Shown piece after piece: positions 33,047-46,300 of a stretch of 64,000 bases of DNA; the first letter of the stretch is position 1; each line of letters begins with the position of its first letter. The notes under the pieces are model-generated. The model was not told the DNA's origin and made no database searches. It worked only from the letters and a program-made list of their open reading frames with translations. The stretch spans positions 46,674,580-46,738,579 of the forward strand of contig CM048840.1 in the NCBI GenBank assembly GCA_026545765.1, read 5' to 3'. This DNA is from Plantago major. Its lineage: Eukaryota > Streptophyta > Magnoliopsida > Lamiales > Plantaginaceae. The position numbers were made by a program, and so were the translations under genes.

Positions 33047-36000
33047 ATGAATGAAATGAACCAACATGGGAAACACAGAATATTGATGGTATCTGACTTT
33101 TTTTACCCCAATTTTGGCGGTGTAGAGAACCACATTTATTATTTGTCACAATGCTTGATAAAGCTTGGCCACAAGGTTAGTAGCTGACCCTCTTTACTTT
33201 CAATTATGTATCTTTTTATCTTTCCGTATTCAACTTCCAAAGTTTCCTTGACAATTGTGACATTCTAAATCGGCATTTTCTTGGCTGTTAGGTAGTCGTC
33301 ATGACCCATGCTTACAAAAACCGTTCTGGAGTCAGATACATGACTAGGGGTTTGAAAGTCTATTATGTACCTTGGAAACCATTTCTCATGCAGAACACAC
33401 TACCTACCTTCTATGGCACACTTCCAATTGTACGGACAATTTTGATTCGGGAAAACATAACACTGGTGCACGGACATCAGGCCTTTTCAACTCTGTGTCA
33501 TGAAGCTCTAATGCACGCACGCACAATGGGGTACAAAGTTGTGTTTACTGACCATTCCCTTTATGGGTTTGCTGATGTTGGGAGCATTCACATGAACAAG
33601 GTCTTGCAATTTACTCTGGCAGACGTGACCCAGGCTATTTGCGTTTCTCATACAAGCAAGGAAAACACGGTTTTGAGATCTGATCTGGCACCTGAAAAGG
33701 TATATGTTATTCCAAATGCTGTGGATACTGCTATGTTTAAACCTGCTCCAGAGAGACTCAATAGTCAAGAGATTGTTATAGTGGTGATTAGTCGGTTGGT
33801 TTATCGAAAAGGGGCAGACTTACTTGTGGAAGTCATCCCTGAAGTATGCCGTTTGCATCCCAACGTAAGTATGTTTCTCTTTCCACACTCTGTTTTCTTA
33901 TTTATATAAGCTCTGTGAGGTCTGTGATAGGGTAAATCATTAACGTTGCATATGTATCAAATATACATTTATTTATTTTTATTTAGGTGCGGTTTGTTGT
34001 TGGTGGAGATGGGCCTAAAAGAGTACGGCTGGAAGAGATGAGGGAGAAACACTCTCTACAAGATCGAGTCGACATGTTAGGTGTTGTCCCACATGCTCAA
34101 GTACAATCTGTTCTGATAACTGGACATATATTTTTAAATAGGTACGACATCTTTACGATTTGTTTGCTTAAGTTCCTGAACTCTCTTGTATTCCTATCTT
34201 CATTTCATCTGTGCTTTTGACAGTTCTTTAACAGAAGCCTTTTGTATAGCCATATTGGAAGCTGCTAGTTGTGGATTGCTGACTGTCAGTACACGTGTGG
34301 GAGGTGTCCCAGAGGCACGGTGATGAGATGATTTTGCTTTTCTTGCACATTGTTAGCGTCTAAAATCACTTGTCATATCCATAATTTTTAAAATATCATT
34401 GTATCCCACAGGTGCTTCCAGATGATATGATTGTTCTTGCAGAGCCGGATCCTGGTGACATGGTTTTGGCTATTTCCAAAGCAATAGATTTACTTCCCCA
34501 GATTGATCCACAAGTGATGCACAGCCGTGTAAGCTTTCTCATGCACAAAAAAGGATCTTATTTTAACTGCAGCAAGAGCATTATACTGGCTATGCAATTG
34601 TTTACCGAGTCAGTGTAGAACAGAAAGCTAGAGTAGAAATAACTAATTATGAATTAACCATTAAGAGTGCAATAAAATACACAATATAAGTCAGTGTAAC
34701 ATCGCTGTAATGTTACAAAAGACCGTGTAATTTTATTCTGATTAAGTTAGAAAACACGTCTTTTGTGAAAGATTGGTTAACCAAATAATGGTATTATTCG
34801 TTTTGTTTAAATTAATCTTTTGGCAGATGAAGAAACTCTACAGCTGGCATGATGTTGCTAAAAGGACCGAGATTGTGTATGATCGCGCCTTAAGATGTCC
34901 CAGTCAAGACCTTGTAGAACGACTTTCCAAGTATGCTTATAAGAACTTCTATATTATCTATTAGTACTTAAAGATTTTGTGAATCGTGCTAGTATTTCAT
35001 GCTTTAATGTCCCGTTTCTTAGAATCAAATCTGAAACGGGCAGATGTATAGTAGATGGTCTTTGGGAAAAGGTAGTGTTTTCTCATAATGTAGCTTTTTT
35101 TCAACCCTGGGGATGTGGATATTCCATGGAGGATAATTTATAGCAGGGAGCTGTTTGGTAAGAAGTAAGCCACTTATTATTTAAGCCCAAACAGCGTTGG
35201 GCTAAAAATGGGTACAACTAATGGGCAAAGGGGAATATGGCTTATGTTTTTGGCTAAAAAAATGATTGTACATAGTTATGGGTCAGTGCTTCACCAGTCT
35301 CGATCCTTGGGCTAGTCTTTGCCTCAGCAAAGGCTGGGCATAGAATGGCAAGCCCAACAAGCCACATAAGATGAGCCAGCCAATCATAAGGCGGCTCAGA
35401 TTTCTTGGATCGGGCAGGGGCATGAGCTAGCCCAACTCTTTTTTTAGGGATAATTATTAATTGCACGTATACCCCGAGTTTGTTGCACTTGCATTCATCA
35501 CTAAGTCCCAGTATTTATTAGTTTTTTACATTTGCAGTTTTGCACCGCCCCCTGCGGCCCGCTGTTAAAATTTTCTAGTAAATGCCATTCATAATAATAT
35601 TTTTTTAATAAATTATTTGGTTTTAAAAATATTTTTTTAGAAAGTGCAGAAAAAGTTAATGAAGTTTGTAAAAAAGGTAAGGGGTTTAAATGTAAAAAAG
35701 TTAATGAAGTCTGTAAAGTTTGTAAAAAAGGTAAGAAGGGGTTTAAATGTAAGAGTTTGCCAGCAAAAAAAATGCAATATTCCCTGACATATTGATGTTT
35801 TCTCCACTTCATTAGGGTTCTTGTATGATCAAATTGTTATCTTCATAGTTATGGAGGTAATGCTTCACCCATGAACGATGCCTTAGATGCAAGAATATGG
35901 TTTAGGGTATCTAACTAATAAAATGTGATGCATTTTTGAATATGTAAGGCCATGTAATATATGCACTTCTTTGAAAGAACAAAAATCTATAGTTGTATTT

Positions 36001-37651
36001 TCCAAATTTGAATAATAATATCTAAATATTTTGAATTAAATATAGAAATTTACCTTTTGATCCTAAGAGTGATAAGTTTTTGCTGGAATGGGCGTTGAAT
36101 TAAGAATTGTGTAGATTGATAAGTAGTAAAACTGGAAGCATACCTTTGATCTCTCTTTTTTATTTTATTTTTTAAATTTATTGAGTTTAGATTTTCTACT
36201 TTTTTATTAAGAATTATGACGTCATGGTGATGTCAAGTGGAAATATTGGAAAGTTGACTTCGGCTGACTTAACGACATGGTGCGTCAATGTAAAATCTAA
36301 CGGAGACTGGACCCAACAAACTAATTTTTCCCTTTTCTTAAACCAAACAAATTATGGCTGCCAAATTAAGAATGGTGCTTCCTCGGCACCAAACGTCCCC
36401 TAGTACCTTGCTGCCTAGGTCAAATTATTTATCTGGCATGTGACTTCTGGGAAGTTATAGACGTCAGATAATTTACGATATCAAGGCTCATACATTGTTG
36501 AATGCTGCTCTATGTGTAAACCTATGGGAATCAATTGGTCACTTGTTCTCTTGCATCGCAATCTCGCATGGACTGTCATGTAACGTTTATTTGATATGCT
36601 TAGGGCCTAGAGATTAAGATTCAAGGATAAAGAAAGCAGGGTTTTATGTAATATTTTCTGTACTTCTATTGGTGTCTCTGGAGAGGAACGGCAGATGCTA
36701 TGGAATAAATATATTTATTTATTTTTGCTTAGTTGCTTCAAAGCCATAGCTAGTAACCATCCACCTAGCGTTAGCCATGTTGTTTCTTTGTGCTCTGGAT
36801 TTCTGTTATCTATTCCCTTGTATTCTTTCATTAAATCTGAGATCACCTTTGGGAAAAAAAGAGAAGTTTAGCTTGCTTTTAATTACAAAAGGCTCTATGC
36901 TAACTCAAACAATGAGAGCCATGGCTTATTTAATTGAGTAGATTAGATAGTATTACTCTCATCTTATAAGTTGTTTATAGCAGCTTAATGACTTGAGAAA
37001 TGTTGTGTAGAAAACTATATAGAAACAATATGCAGAAAACTATAGTTTTGCATGTCTGAGGGCGAAGCAAATTGAAACTAGCTTGCATTGTTTTTCAAGT
37101 TATACTGTCAAACTATCATAAGGTTTATATTTAATATGGCAGAATATTGATTTACGTACTTTCAATGTGGTTAAATTCTTTTTTACCCTTTTTTTGTTTA
37201 ATTTCAGTTTTATTTATTTATCTTATTTGTATGGAGAGGTAAATTTTATGGGGTTTTGAATAATTAGCTTACTGAATATTTGCTGGGTTGAACCATAAGA
37301 GTTGCTGTGTTTAATGTGTTCGCATCTGAATGATCTTTAAAACCCATGTACCTAATTTTTGTAGGTACCTTTCCTGTGGCTATTGGGCTGGCAAGCTCTT
37401 TTTCCTGGTGATGACGATTGATTATTTGTTTTGGCTTCTCTTAAAGCTGTGGCAGGTATGAAAACTTGTTTTTTTATCTTGAGAACAATTTCATTACAAA
37501 AACTATTAGACGAGTTGTTAACTTCTCAACCTTGTCATTTCTCATTGTCTTAAAGCCTGACAGCGACATTGAAGTAGCACCTGATATTAATTTGACCGGA
37601 TCTCAATATGTCGAAAAAATGCTTGGTTCTGAAGATGGTGAGAGTTTGTAA
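33047..37651 (+). CDS. PIGA: GPI-GlcNAc transferase catalytic subunit PIG-A (SETH2-like), eight exons
   Basis: Catalytic subunit of the ER complex that moves GlcNAc from UDP-GlcNAc to phosphatidylinositol, the first step of GPI-anchor synthesis. Exons are 33047-33175, 33292-33864, 33987-34141, 34224-34314, 34412-34528, 34827-34930, 37365-37455 and 37556-37651, in frame, 451 residues, close to plant homologues. Markers are the N-terminal [74 protein letters not shown] and [15 protein letters not shown], and the GT4-family EX7E motif [11 protein letters not shown]-terminal membrane helix [16 protein letters not shown] anchors it in the ER. Intron 4 appears to start with GC (GAG|GCACGG at 34315), because the nearby GT would break the frame. 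Intron 6 is 2.4 kb and contains transposon-like sequence. Translation may be controlled by two uORFs. Confidence 0.95.
35447..36332. mobile_element. Possible MULE-like insertion in PIG-A intron 6
   Basis: GGGATAATTATTAATTGCAC at the left and, reversed, GGGAAAAATTAGTTTGTTGG at the right resemble common plant MULE ends. The 9 bases outside (CTTTTTTTA and TTTTCTTAA) match at only 6 positions, so this is tentative. The interior has tandem AAAAAGTTAATGAAGTTTGT-like duplications near 35650-35720. Confidence 0.3.
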
Positions 37652-37915
37652 TAGTTGCTGGCCTGAAACACTAGTTTAGTGTAGCATAGTCTTTATAAGC
37701 TACAAAGAAATTCCACTCAAGTGGTCCTTTTGCCAGTTAAATGAAACAAAGAAGTAACGGGTCCTCATTGTTTGGTGTTTCTGTTATATATATTCATCAT
37801 TTTGGATGATGCTGTTCGAAGTTTATGAAATGTAACCATCACCTTGTTTGGAATTTTGTAGTATTTGTTTTGCGGACAATGTTTTTGTAAAGGCTAGTGC
37901 CCTCTGTCGTTGTTA

Positions 37916-39712
37916 GACCGATGGTCACCCATTGTGGGAGCGGTCGCGAACAAATTTTTTTTTATAGTTATATTAGTTAGAATATTGAAATGTAATGTGA
38001 TTTGGAGTTAAAAATGGTGTTTTTTTTAATTCAAATTGAAATTACAATACAACAACGGTCGAAAATCGAAGTTACAAACAGACACACAATATGAACCTAG
38101 AACGAACATAGATACATACACAAACACAAACAAACACCATTTGAACAACAACTTCACATGTTGAACTCTGCTTTCAACATCTCAAATAGGTGTCGAGTCT
38201 TAGGCGTCATGGTGTTCGGATCTTGTTGGCACAGGGTAGCGAACAACTGCAACCTTTGACTCCTAGCCAATTCCAGATTACCTTGAGAGACTATTCTTGC
38301 TTCCTCTGCCCTTTGTGCGGACCTCTCTCTCAACCATTCGAATCTCTGTCTCTCGAACTCTATTCTCTCCTCGAGCTGCCTCTGTTCAGCATAATCATCT
38401 CTAAAGTGAGCAAATTGTACGCTCATGTCAGTTTGAGAAGAGTTGGTCGACTGCCCACTACGTCGTGTCTTTGCCCTATCACGGCCCTTGGACGTTTTGA
38501 ACTAGTATCACTTTCCTTACTCAAGCGAAAACGCTTGCTTCCCTACCCCCATCGCCTTCAACTTCGGCTTCATCATGAATTTCAAAGGTAGGAACTTGCT
38601 TGTCCTTAGGACCCTCGTAATTCATTTTGGTTTGCTACTCTTGATATTCCTTCATGGCGACCCAACAATGCATCAAGTCGAACTCCTCATTTTTAGGATG
38701 CATTCCCCTATATAATGTTTTCGCCCACTTGATGGCGTCATCTTCGTTGTGACCACTCCGCATCCCAAGCTAACGAGAAGCCTCGTCATAAGTGGTCACC
38801 CACATGTTCACACAAGGCTTGATCCGATTCCATCTACCCCGGAGAGAACTTCCAGTTCGAACTCGCAAATTCCGCATGTTGTCCTTCCTTGCCTCGTTCC
38901 ACTTGTCCAATACGTGCTTGGAGAACATAATAGTGTACTTGATGTTTGCCCCTTTGATGGGATCTTCACTCACTGCCATGAACATTGAGATGAGTGCAAG
39001 ATCTTCTTCTTGCGAGAATTTCTTCGGCCCGTCATCTTCAGCGTCGGGGGCGTCCTTCTTTGCACCTTTTTTTTTTCCTTTGGCTTTGGCCTTCCCCTTC
39101 CCCTTGGGCTATGGTGGTGGTTGAGTCTCCGGGACAGTTTCCGGGAACTCGTAATTGGGAGGGCGGTATGCACCGGGGGAGAGATATTGATCATACGGTG
39201 TGGTTGGGTTGGAGTTTGGGTTAGCGGACGATTGTTGTTGGCTACTACCACCTTGGGATTGCATGAAGAGTTGGAATTGATCGGGATCGTTCTCCATCAA
39301 CCACAACAATACTCTCGTTCGGATCCATGTTGGTTGGTGTCGGGAAATGAGAGTGGGAGGAGTTTTTAGAGTGTTTTGAGTTTAAAAGAGAGGAAGAAGG
39401 GTGAAATTTGAGGTGTGAAGAAACATATGTTCACTGGTCTCTATTTATAGATTCGAAAAAATATGTCCGTTGGTATATTTTTTATTATTTTTAAAATTCG
39501 AAATTAAAAAAAAAGAAAATGCAAATTACATTGTCCGTTCCAATAAGGACCGAACAAGTGTCACCAAGTGGCTCGTGACATAGCCATTTGAGTCGCCTTT
39601 GTGGGGCCCAATTCAACTCTTCTTGAAGTTGCTCGCATCTTTAGCGATTGGAGAGCGACCACTCAAGAACCGCACAAGTGGCGGTACAAGCGATCACGCC
39701 CCTTAGGCGGTC
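37916..39712 (-). mobile_element. PIF/Harbinger element carrying only ORF1
   Basis: The ends begin GACCG on both sides (GACCGATGG left; GACCGCCTAAGG reversed from the right) and the 3-bp duplication TTA flanks it (37913-37915 and 39713-39715), as in PIF/Harbinger. At 1.8 kb it holds a decayed SANT/Myb ORF1 on the minus strand and no DDE transposase. It inserted about 260 bases after the PIG-A stop codon, in or near its 3' UTR. Confidence 0.85.
38154..39328 (-). pseudogene. Harbinger ORF1 (SANT/Myb-like) pseudogene
   Basis: The minus strand begins MDPNESIV, then shifts frame to WLMENDPDQFQLFMQSQGGS. Further along come a Lys-rich stretch, the Myb/SANT-like part (KFSQEEDLALISMFMAVSED and GRWNRIKPCVNMWVTTYDEA) and a C-terminal helix with RIEFERQRFEWLRERSAQRA. 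This is the DNA-binding ORF1 that accompanies PIF/Harbinger transposase, of the NAM-associated type in plants. There is one frameshift near the start and about three in-frame stops (a TAG near 39111, one near 38770 and one near 38634), so it is not functional. Confidence 0.8.
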
Positions 39713-39715
39713 TTA

Positions 39716-40461
39716 TTTGTTTTACAAGTTGAAGTAGTATGATGTTTGAGTGAAAAATGTATCAGTTTGCTGATATTTGTGTTTGCATTTTCTGGCATAA
39801 AGCACTGTTTGTTTCATGGGCTAGGGCTAAATCCACTAATATTAGTATACCATTTAAAATCTAACAAATTCCATAATCAAACAATTAAAAATTAATTAAT
39901 AAATACAATTACACTAAATTACAAAGTCCACCCCTCCTAAATATCTCATTTACATTTTAGACCTCAAATTTATCATTCTCCAAAATTGACCACTACTACC
40001 ACCCCTCCAACTTCTTCAATCACCATCACAAATCACCCTTTGCCAAAAACACAGGTTGCAAAATGTATGACGATCGGAGCTTTTTTTTCAAAAAAAATTA
40101 TGAAAAAAGGAAATGGAAGCTAGATGAACTCCATGGAGGAACAACTCCAGATCTGGTTCGAACTCTCATGGAAGCGCCAAACGAGTTCCATGTAATCTTA
40201 GAGCTCGAGCTTCCATGGAAGCTCCGCCACCAAATTTTTGGTCATGTTTTTTCTAACTAAAGTATTTTTAAATCTAAAATGAATAGTATGGTTGTTGGAT
40301 GTTTGAATAATTCAGGTTGATTTTAAAATATTTTTTGTATATTTTGTTAAGTTTATAAACATAAGGGGTGTGTAAGTATTTACCTTTATAATATGTTTAA
40401 TTATTATTCGACCCATTATTCGACTATGCAATATATAGTTGCATTAATACAAAATGGATGG
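39716..40461. other. DNA between the Harbinger element and the LINE
   Basis: AT-rich. Near 40117-40230 several short palindromes occur (CTCCATGGAG, GAGCTCGAGCTTCCATGGAA). The ORF 40063-40260 has no recognisable domain. Confidence 0.4.
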
Positions 40462-41427
40462 TTGATAAACATAAGGGATATTACTGGTGATTTGGTCTGG
40501 AGGGCGGTTGATGAATTTTTTGTTACTGGGAAACTTTTGATACAGGTGAACTCTACTTCAATTTCTCTTATTCCTAAAGTGGAACATCCCATGACAATTA
40601 GAGAGTTCCGACCAATAGCCTGCCGTAACATTATTTACAAGATCATTACTAAGGTGTTGGCTCAAAGGTTGCAGAAGTTGATGCCTTCTTTGATTCTTGA
40701 TACGCAAAGTGCATTTGTTTCAGGGAGACAGATGGTGCATAATATACTTCTTAGCCAGGAGTTGATTAAAGGGTACAATCAGAGCAATTGTTCTCCAAGA
40801 CGCTTACTCAAGATAGACCTTCAAAGGGCCTATGATACTGTGTCTTGGTCTTTCCTTCTCCAAGTTCTGCAGTCTTATGGGTTCAGTAATTGGTTTGTCC
40901 ACAGGGTAATGGTTTGTGTTTCAACAACTCACTTCTCTTTTAATATTAATGGTCGACTGGAAGGGCACATAGCTGGGAAACAAGGTTTGAGGCAAGGGGA
41001 TCCCCTTAGCCCTTATCTTTTTGTGATGTGTATGGACTATACCTTACTAGGCTCTTGAGGAAAGCTGTGCAACACTCCTCTTTTCATTACCATCCTAAGT
41101 GTCACAGACTGAAATTGGTGCAGCTGGGATTTGCAGATGACTTGATGATCTTTTGTAAGGTAGATCAGGGTCCTTTACAAGTTATTAAAGACACTCTAGA
41201 TGTCTTTTCTTCTGTTTCTGGCCTGTAGTTGAATGTGAGCAAAAGTTCTATTTTTTTTTGGAGGTGTCAAAGATAGTGATAAACCTGGTCTTTTGGGCAT
41301 TCTAGGGTTCCCTAAGGGTTCTTTACCTATCAAATATATAGGGATCCCTTTAGCTCCCAGGAGGCTTTCTACTCATGAGTATGATACTTTATTACAAAAG
41401 ATGGTTGGCAGGATTCAACATTGGACT
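40462..41427 (+). pseudogene. LINE (L1-type) reverse transcriptase, part 1 of 2
   Basis: 5'-truncated non-LTR retrotransposon: no endonuclease domain is present. The RT reads ISLIPKVEHPMTIREFRPIA, LDTQSAFVSGRQMVHNIL, LLKIDLQRAYDTVSWSFL, GLRQGDPLSPYLFVMCMD and, after a frame change near 41040, LVQLGFADDLMIF (the FADD active-site box). A stop (TAG at 41227-41229) follows VFSSVSGL, and the thumb region continues to 41427, where a Copia element interrupts it. Confidence 0.88.
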
Positions 41428-42295
41428 TGAAAGTGCAGTATGCACTTGTGTTTTGATAATCTTGTCTTTAATTAATCAGTTCCAAGTTTGTGTTTGTTGT
41501 TATTTGTGAAGCTGCAGGACTACCAATGTTGTATAACATTGTGACAGGATAGAATTCAATGCTGGCATAACATTGAAGATATAACATTGCAGTCAACATC
41601 AAGAACAAAGCACATTGGACAGGAAACTTGGACTGGAAGTATTTACAAATCGAACAAGAGACTATTTAAGGAAAAAGAACAACTTTTGGTGAAAGCAAGA
41701 AGGAATATATTTTATGAAGAATCAAAATACAGAAAATTCCTTCTATGCGTATATTGAAGAAAACAAGAAAAAGGAAATTACATTTGCTGAGATCCTATTG
41801 CCTTTGCTGAGATCCTATTGCCTTTCGACTTGGATGGAAGCTGTCGATATCTCAAGTATATATACAAGGATTCAGCCGAGCAATCACGACGCCTTTCTTT
41901 GTGATCAATCAAGATTTTATTAAAGAGTTTAGGCTTCTTGTTTTCTGCTAGCTTTAGAGTTTGTCTAAGAGTATTCATTGTTGGAATAACTCTTTCAAAC
42001 ATTGACCTAGAATAGCTTTTACTGTTAGTTCTTCTAGGGCTAGTTTTGGTTGTTTAATCAATCATCTGTGATTGTATTAAACCTAGTTGATTAGATCTAC
42101 TTTTCCTGTCAGTAGATATTTTACCTAAAGGTGCGGCCAACATATTTATATATGTTGGCTTGGTAATAGAAGTTTCATTCATATTCATCCGCTGCCTTTT
42201 GTTTACTGTGTTGAAGACATTGTTGAACAACATTGTTGTCAACATTGTCTATTGATCTTGTTCCAAATACCAATCCGGGATCCTACGTTCTAACA
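41428..42295 (+). repeat. 5' LTR of Copia element 1
   Basis: 868 bp, TG...CA. It has a tandem duplication of TTTGCTGAGATCCTATTGCC near 41785-41827 that the 3' LTR lacks. It contains the palindrome CAATGTTGTATAACATTG (41524-41541). Confidence 0.95.
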
Positions 42296-42297
42296 AG

Positions 42298-42310
42298 TGG
42301 CATCAGAGCC
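42298..42310 (+). other. Primer-binding site of Copia element 1
   Basis: TGGCATCAGAGCC, two bases after the 5' LTR, matches the complement of the initiator tRNA-Met 3' end except for one C in place of T. Confidence 0.85.
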
Positions 42311-42350
42311 AGCCACCTAACTACTGGTGTCTGGATTTGGTACTACTGCA

Positions 42351-43394
42351 ATGGATGCAAACTACAACAGACCTCCTATACTTGATGGGTCCAACTACCA
42401 TTACTGGCAAATCCGGATGAGGACATATATCAAGTCCCTTGATGGCCGTGCTTGGAGATCCATTCTGGAAGGATACACCTGGCCAACTGAAGGACCTGAT
42501 GCTGATGGTGACATTGTCCCCATTCCTGAAGAACGCTTCACTGCAGGTGACATACTTCTTAGCTCTTACAATGAAAAGGCCTTAAATGCTATTTTTGGTC
42601 ATGTAGATGCTCATATGTTTAAAATTATTCAAAACTGCACTACTGCAAAACAAGCTTGGGATTTGCTTCAGAGTCATTGTGAAGGGGATGCTAGTGTCAA
42701 ACAAATGAAACTTAGAATGCTTTGGTCTCAATTTGAAAATCTAAGAATGGCGGAGGAAGAAACAATTGACTCTTATTTTGAAAAACTTTTAACTCTCTCC
42801 AATGAAGTCCAAAGACTGGAAGAAGCTATCTCTAATAGGCAACTTGTTTCCAAAGTTGTTTGATCTCTTTCCTCAAGATTTAATACCAAAGTCACCATTT
42901 TGGAAGACACTCATAACTTGGCAACTATGGATTTTCACACCTTGTTGAACAATTTAAATTTTTTTGAACTAAATGAAAATGAGAGACAAGGTATGAAAAC
43001 CCATAGTATCTCCCTTCACTCTAAGTCTAAAGCTAAATCTTCAGAGCCTGATAGTAGTAGTGATGAGTCTGACAATATGACTGAGGAAGCTTACAACAAT
43101 CTTGTGAGGAAGTTCAACAAACTTAAATTCAGAAAAAACTCTGGTCAAGGATCCTCGAGTGGAACCAAAAATTTCAAAAAGAAAACCAATACTTTCAAAA
43201 CTGGTCCTGCTTCCAAGACTAGCTCTGAATCTGATTTTGACCAGTTATCCCTGGTTCTTCTAAACGAGGTAAATCTCCAGGCAATCATGATGTTGTGTCA
43301 ACATCCAAGTCAACAGAGACCAATGGAAATAACCCTAAACTTTTCAGGTCTACACCTGGTTCTCCTAAACGAGTTAAACCTCCAAGATAGATAA
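42351..43394 (+). pseudogene. Copia element 1 gag
   Basis: The start ATG (42351) reads MDANYNRPPILDGSNYHYWQ, the DUF4219/UBN2 gag start, followed by YNEKALNAIFGHVD, AKQAWDLLQSHCEGDASVKQ and SYFEKLLTLSNEVQRLEE. An in-frame TGA at 42861-42863 interrupts it; the same frame then continues to about 43240, where it shifts relative to pol. The usual CCHC zinc knuckle is not found between the Lys/Ser-rich tail and the protease, so it has probably been deleted. Confidence 0.88.
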
Positions 43395-46300
43395 GAAAAC
43401 ACAAGAATGATTTGAACCAGATTTGGGTAGCTAAAGAAAAACATACTTGCAATGTTGCTTTTTTTGTTGCTACTTCTCCTAACAATGCAGGAAAATGGTA
43501 CTTCGACAGTGGTTGCTCTAGGCACATGACTGGTAACCCTTCAAACTTGTCAAATTTTGTCTCTCAAAAGACAGGTACAGTGACATATGGAGGAGGATAC
43601 CAAAGCAAAATCCTAGGAAAGGGAACACTGTGCCTTGAAGGATATCCTAAACATTCAAATGTTCTTGTTGAGGGTTTAACGGCTAATCTTGTTAGTATAA
43701 GCCACCTGTGTGATGATGATCTGAAAGTCAAGTTTGATAAACGTTCTTGCAAAGTTTATACTTGTGTGGACAAATTAACTGTGATGACAGGTGTTAGATC
43801 TCAGGACAACTGCTATGTGATGGCCGTTCCTCTCAAGTGCAATGTTGCTCAACATGATGATGCAACATTGTGGCACAAGAAATTAGGACATGTCAATTAC
43901 AAGAATCTGGAGAAGATCATCAAACACAATGTTGTGACAGGTGTGCCGAAGCTTACCAATGCAGGGAAGCATGTGTGGTGGTATCTTCTGGGAAAACAAA
44001 CCAAGGCAGTACACCAGCCACTCCAGGTTGAAGGACAAAAACGAGGTACTTTTAACTGCTTTGAACTCTTGCATATGGATCTCATGGGTCCTGTAGAAGC
44101 TAAAAGTTTGGGAGGAGCCTGGTATATCTATGTTATAGTTGATGATTTCTCTAGATATACTTGGGTCAATTTTTTGAAAGAAAAATCTGAAACCCTTGAA
44201 TCCTTCAAAAACTGGCATGCAAAATGTTGTAATCAGTACTCTACTATGGTCCAAAGAATTCGATCTGACCATGGTAAAGAATTTGAGAATCAATTTTTTG
44301 ATAAGTACTGTGAAAATAAAGGGATCATGCATGAATACTCAGCTCCTAAGACACCACAACAAAATGGTGTTGCTGAAAGGAAAAACAGAACTCTTCAAGA
44401 AATGGCCAGAGTGATGTTGAGTTCAATGAACCTATCAAAAAGGTTGTGGGCTGAAGCTGTAAACACTGCTTGTCACATAATCAACCGTGCTAATCTACGT
44501 CCAGGTACTCTGACCACTCCCTATGAGATTTTGAAAGGTAGAAAACCCAATCTTAAGTACTTTCATGTCTTTGGATGTGTGTGTTACATACTCAATGATA
44601 GGGAACATCTAGGGAAGTTTGATGCTAAAAGTGACAAAGGAATCTTTGTAGGGTACTCACAAAATAGTCATGCGTATAGAATATACAATCCTAGATTGCA
44701 AACTATACAAGAATCTGTGAATGTTTCATTTGATGACTCTGAGCCCTATGCCCAGAAGAAGATTTCGGCAGGTGCTGAACAGGTTATTGACACAGTTCCT
44801 GACTCTTCTACACATGGGAACGTTCCAGACATTATGACTCCTGCTGCTGATCGAAGTGAAAGAACCCATGATAAGGGCCATGTTGTGCCAACATCCCCCC
44901 TGTGCAATGTTGACTCAACATCCAGTTCAACATCCCAGATTTTCACTCCTGATGATGAAAAACAAGCTGATCCCCATAGTGAGATTGAGGCTGAATCTGA
45001 CAATGCCTCTGGCATTAATGCTGCACCTATGCCGCAAGGTTCTCCTCAACCTGACTCACGTAAGGATCCTCCTCCCAGAATTCGCAAAGATCATCCCAGT
45101 TCACAGGTAATTGGAAATCCAGGAGGGAGAACACTGAGGGGAAACACGCGTAAAAACTACAAGGAGATACTCAGACTTGCTGAAATCTGTCACTCTGTAA
45201 GTTCCTCGTGCTATGTTTCTTTAATTGAACCTAAAAATGTGAAAGAAGCCCTTACTGATGATTTTTGGATAGAAGCAATGCAAGATGAACTTCATCAATT
45301 CCAAACAAATGAAGTCTGGACTCTTGTTCCCCGCCCCCATGACATAAATGTCATAGGAACCAAGTGGATTTTCAAAAATAAGAGTGATGAGAAAGGGGTA
45401 GTTGTAAAGAACAAAGCCAGATTAGTTGTTCAAGGTTACACTCAAGTAGAAGGCATTGATTTTGATGAAACCTTCGCTCCTGTTGCTAGACTAGAATCCA
45501 TTCGCTTGCTCTTAGCCATAGCATGTTGTCTTAAAATAAAACTCAAACAAATGGATGTTAAAGGAGCTTTCTTGAATGGCTACATTGACAAAGAAGTGTA
45601 TGTTGAACAACCTGGAGGGTTTGAAGATCCTCTTTACCCTGACCATGTTTTTAAACTAAGAAAAGCTTTGTATGGTTTGAAACAAGCCCCTCGTGCTTGG
45701 TATGCTAGACAGACTGAATTCTTAGTTGGATTAGGGTTTAAGAGGGGTGAGGGAGATCAAACTCTGTTTATCCTCAGGAAAGGAAAGGACATTTGCATTG
45801 CTCAAATCTATGTTGATGATATTGTCTTTGGTGCTGCTAACCCCTCTTTGCTAGAAAAGTTTGTTCAAGCCATGATAGGAACCTTTGAGATGAGTATGAT
45901 TGGTGAACTCAGTTTTTTCTTGGGGCTTCAGATACAACAGAAACAGGATGGCCTCTTTATCTCTCAAGAGAAATATGCCAAGAATCTTATCAAAAAATTT
46001 GGTCTGGAAAATGCCAAACCTTGCAGCACTCCCATGGCTACTGCTCTGAAACTCAGAAAAACTGATGTTGGGGACGATGTTGACCCAACATTGTATAGAT
46101 CAATGATTGGAAGTCTCCTGTATCTCTCAGCCACCAGACCTGACATCATGTTCTCTGTTTGTGTTTGTGCCAGATATCAATCCAAACCCAAAACACCTCA
46201 CTTAACTGCTGTCAAAAGAATCATTAGATATATATCAGGAACTGTTAATCTTGGATTATGGTATGCATGTGATCCAAACACTAATCTGTTGGGATTTAGT

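Noticed and set aside
34315..34323. GT donor (CACG|GTGATG) for PIG-A intron 4
   Set aside because: It would add 5 bases and shift the frame; GAG|GC keeps the conserved GGVPE-VLPDD reading.
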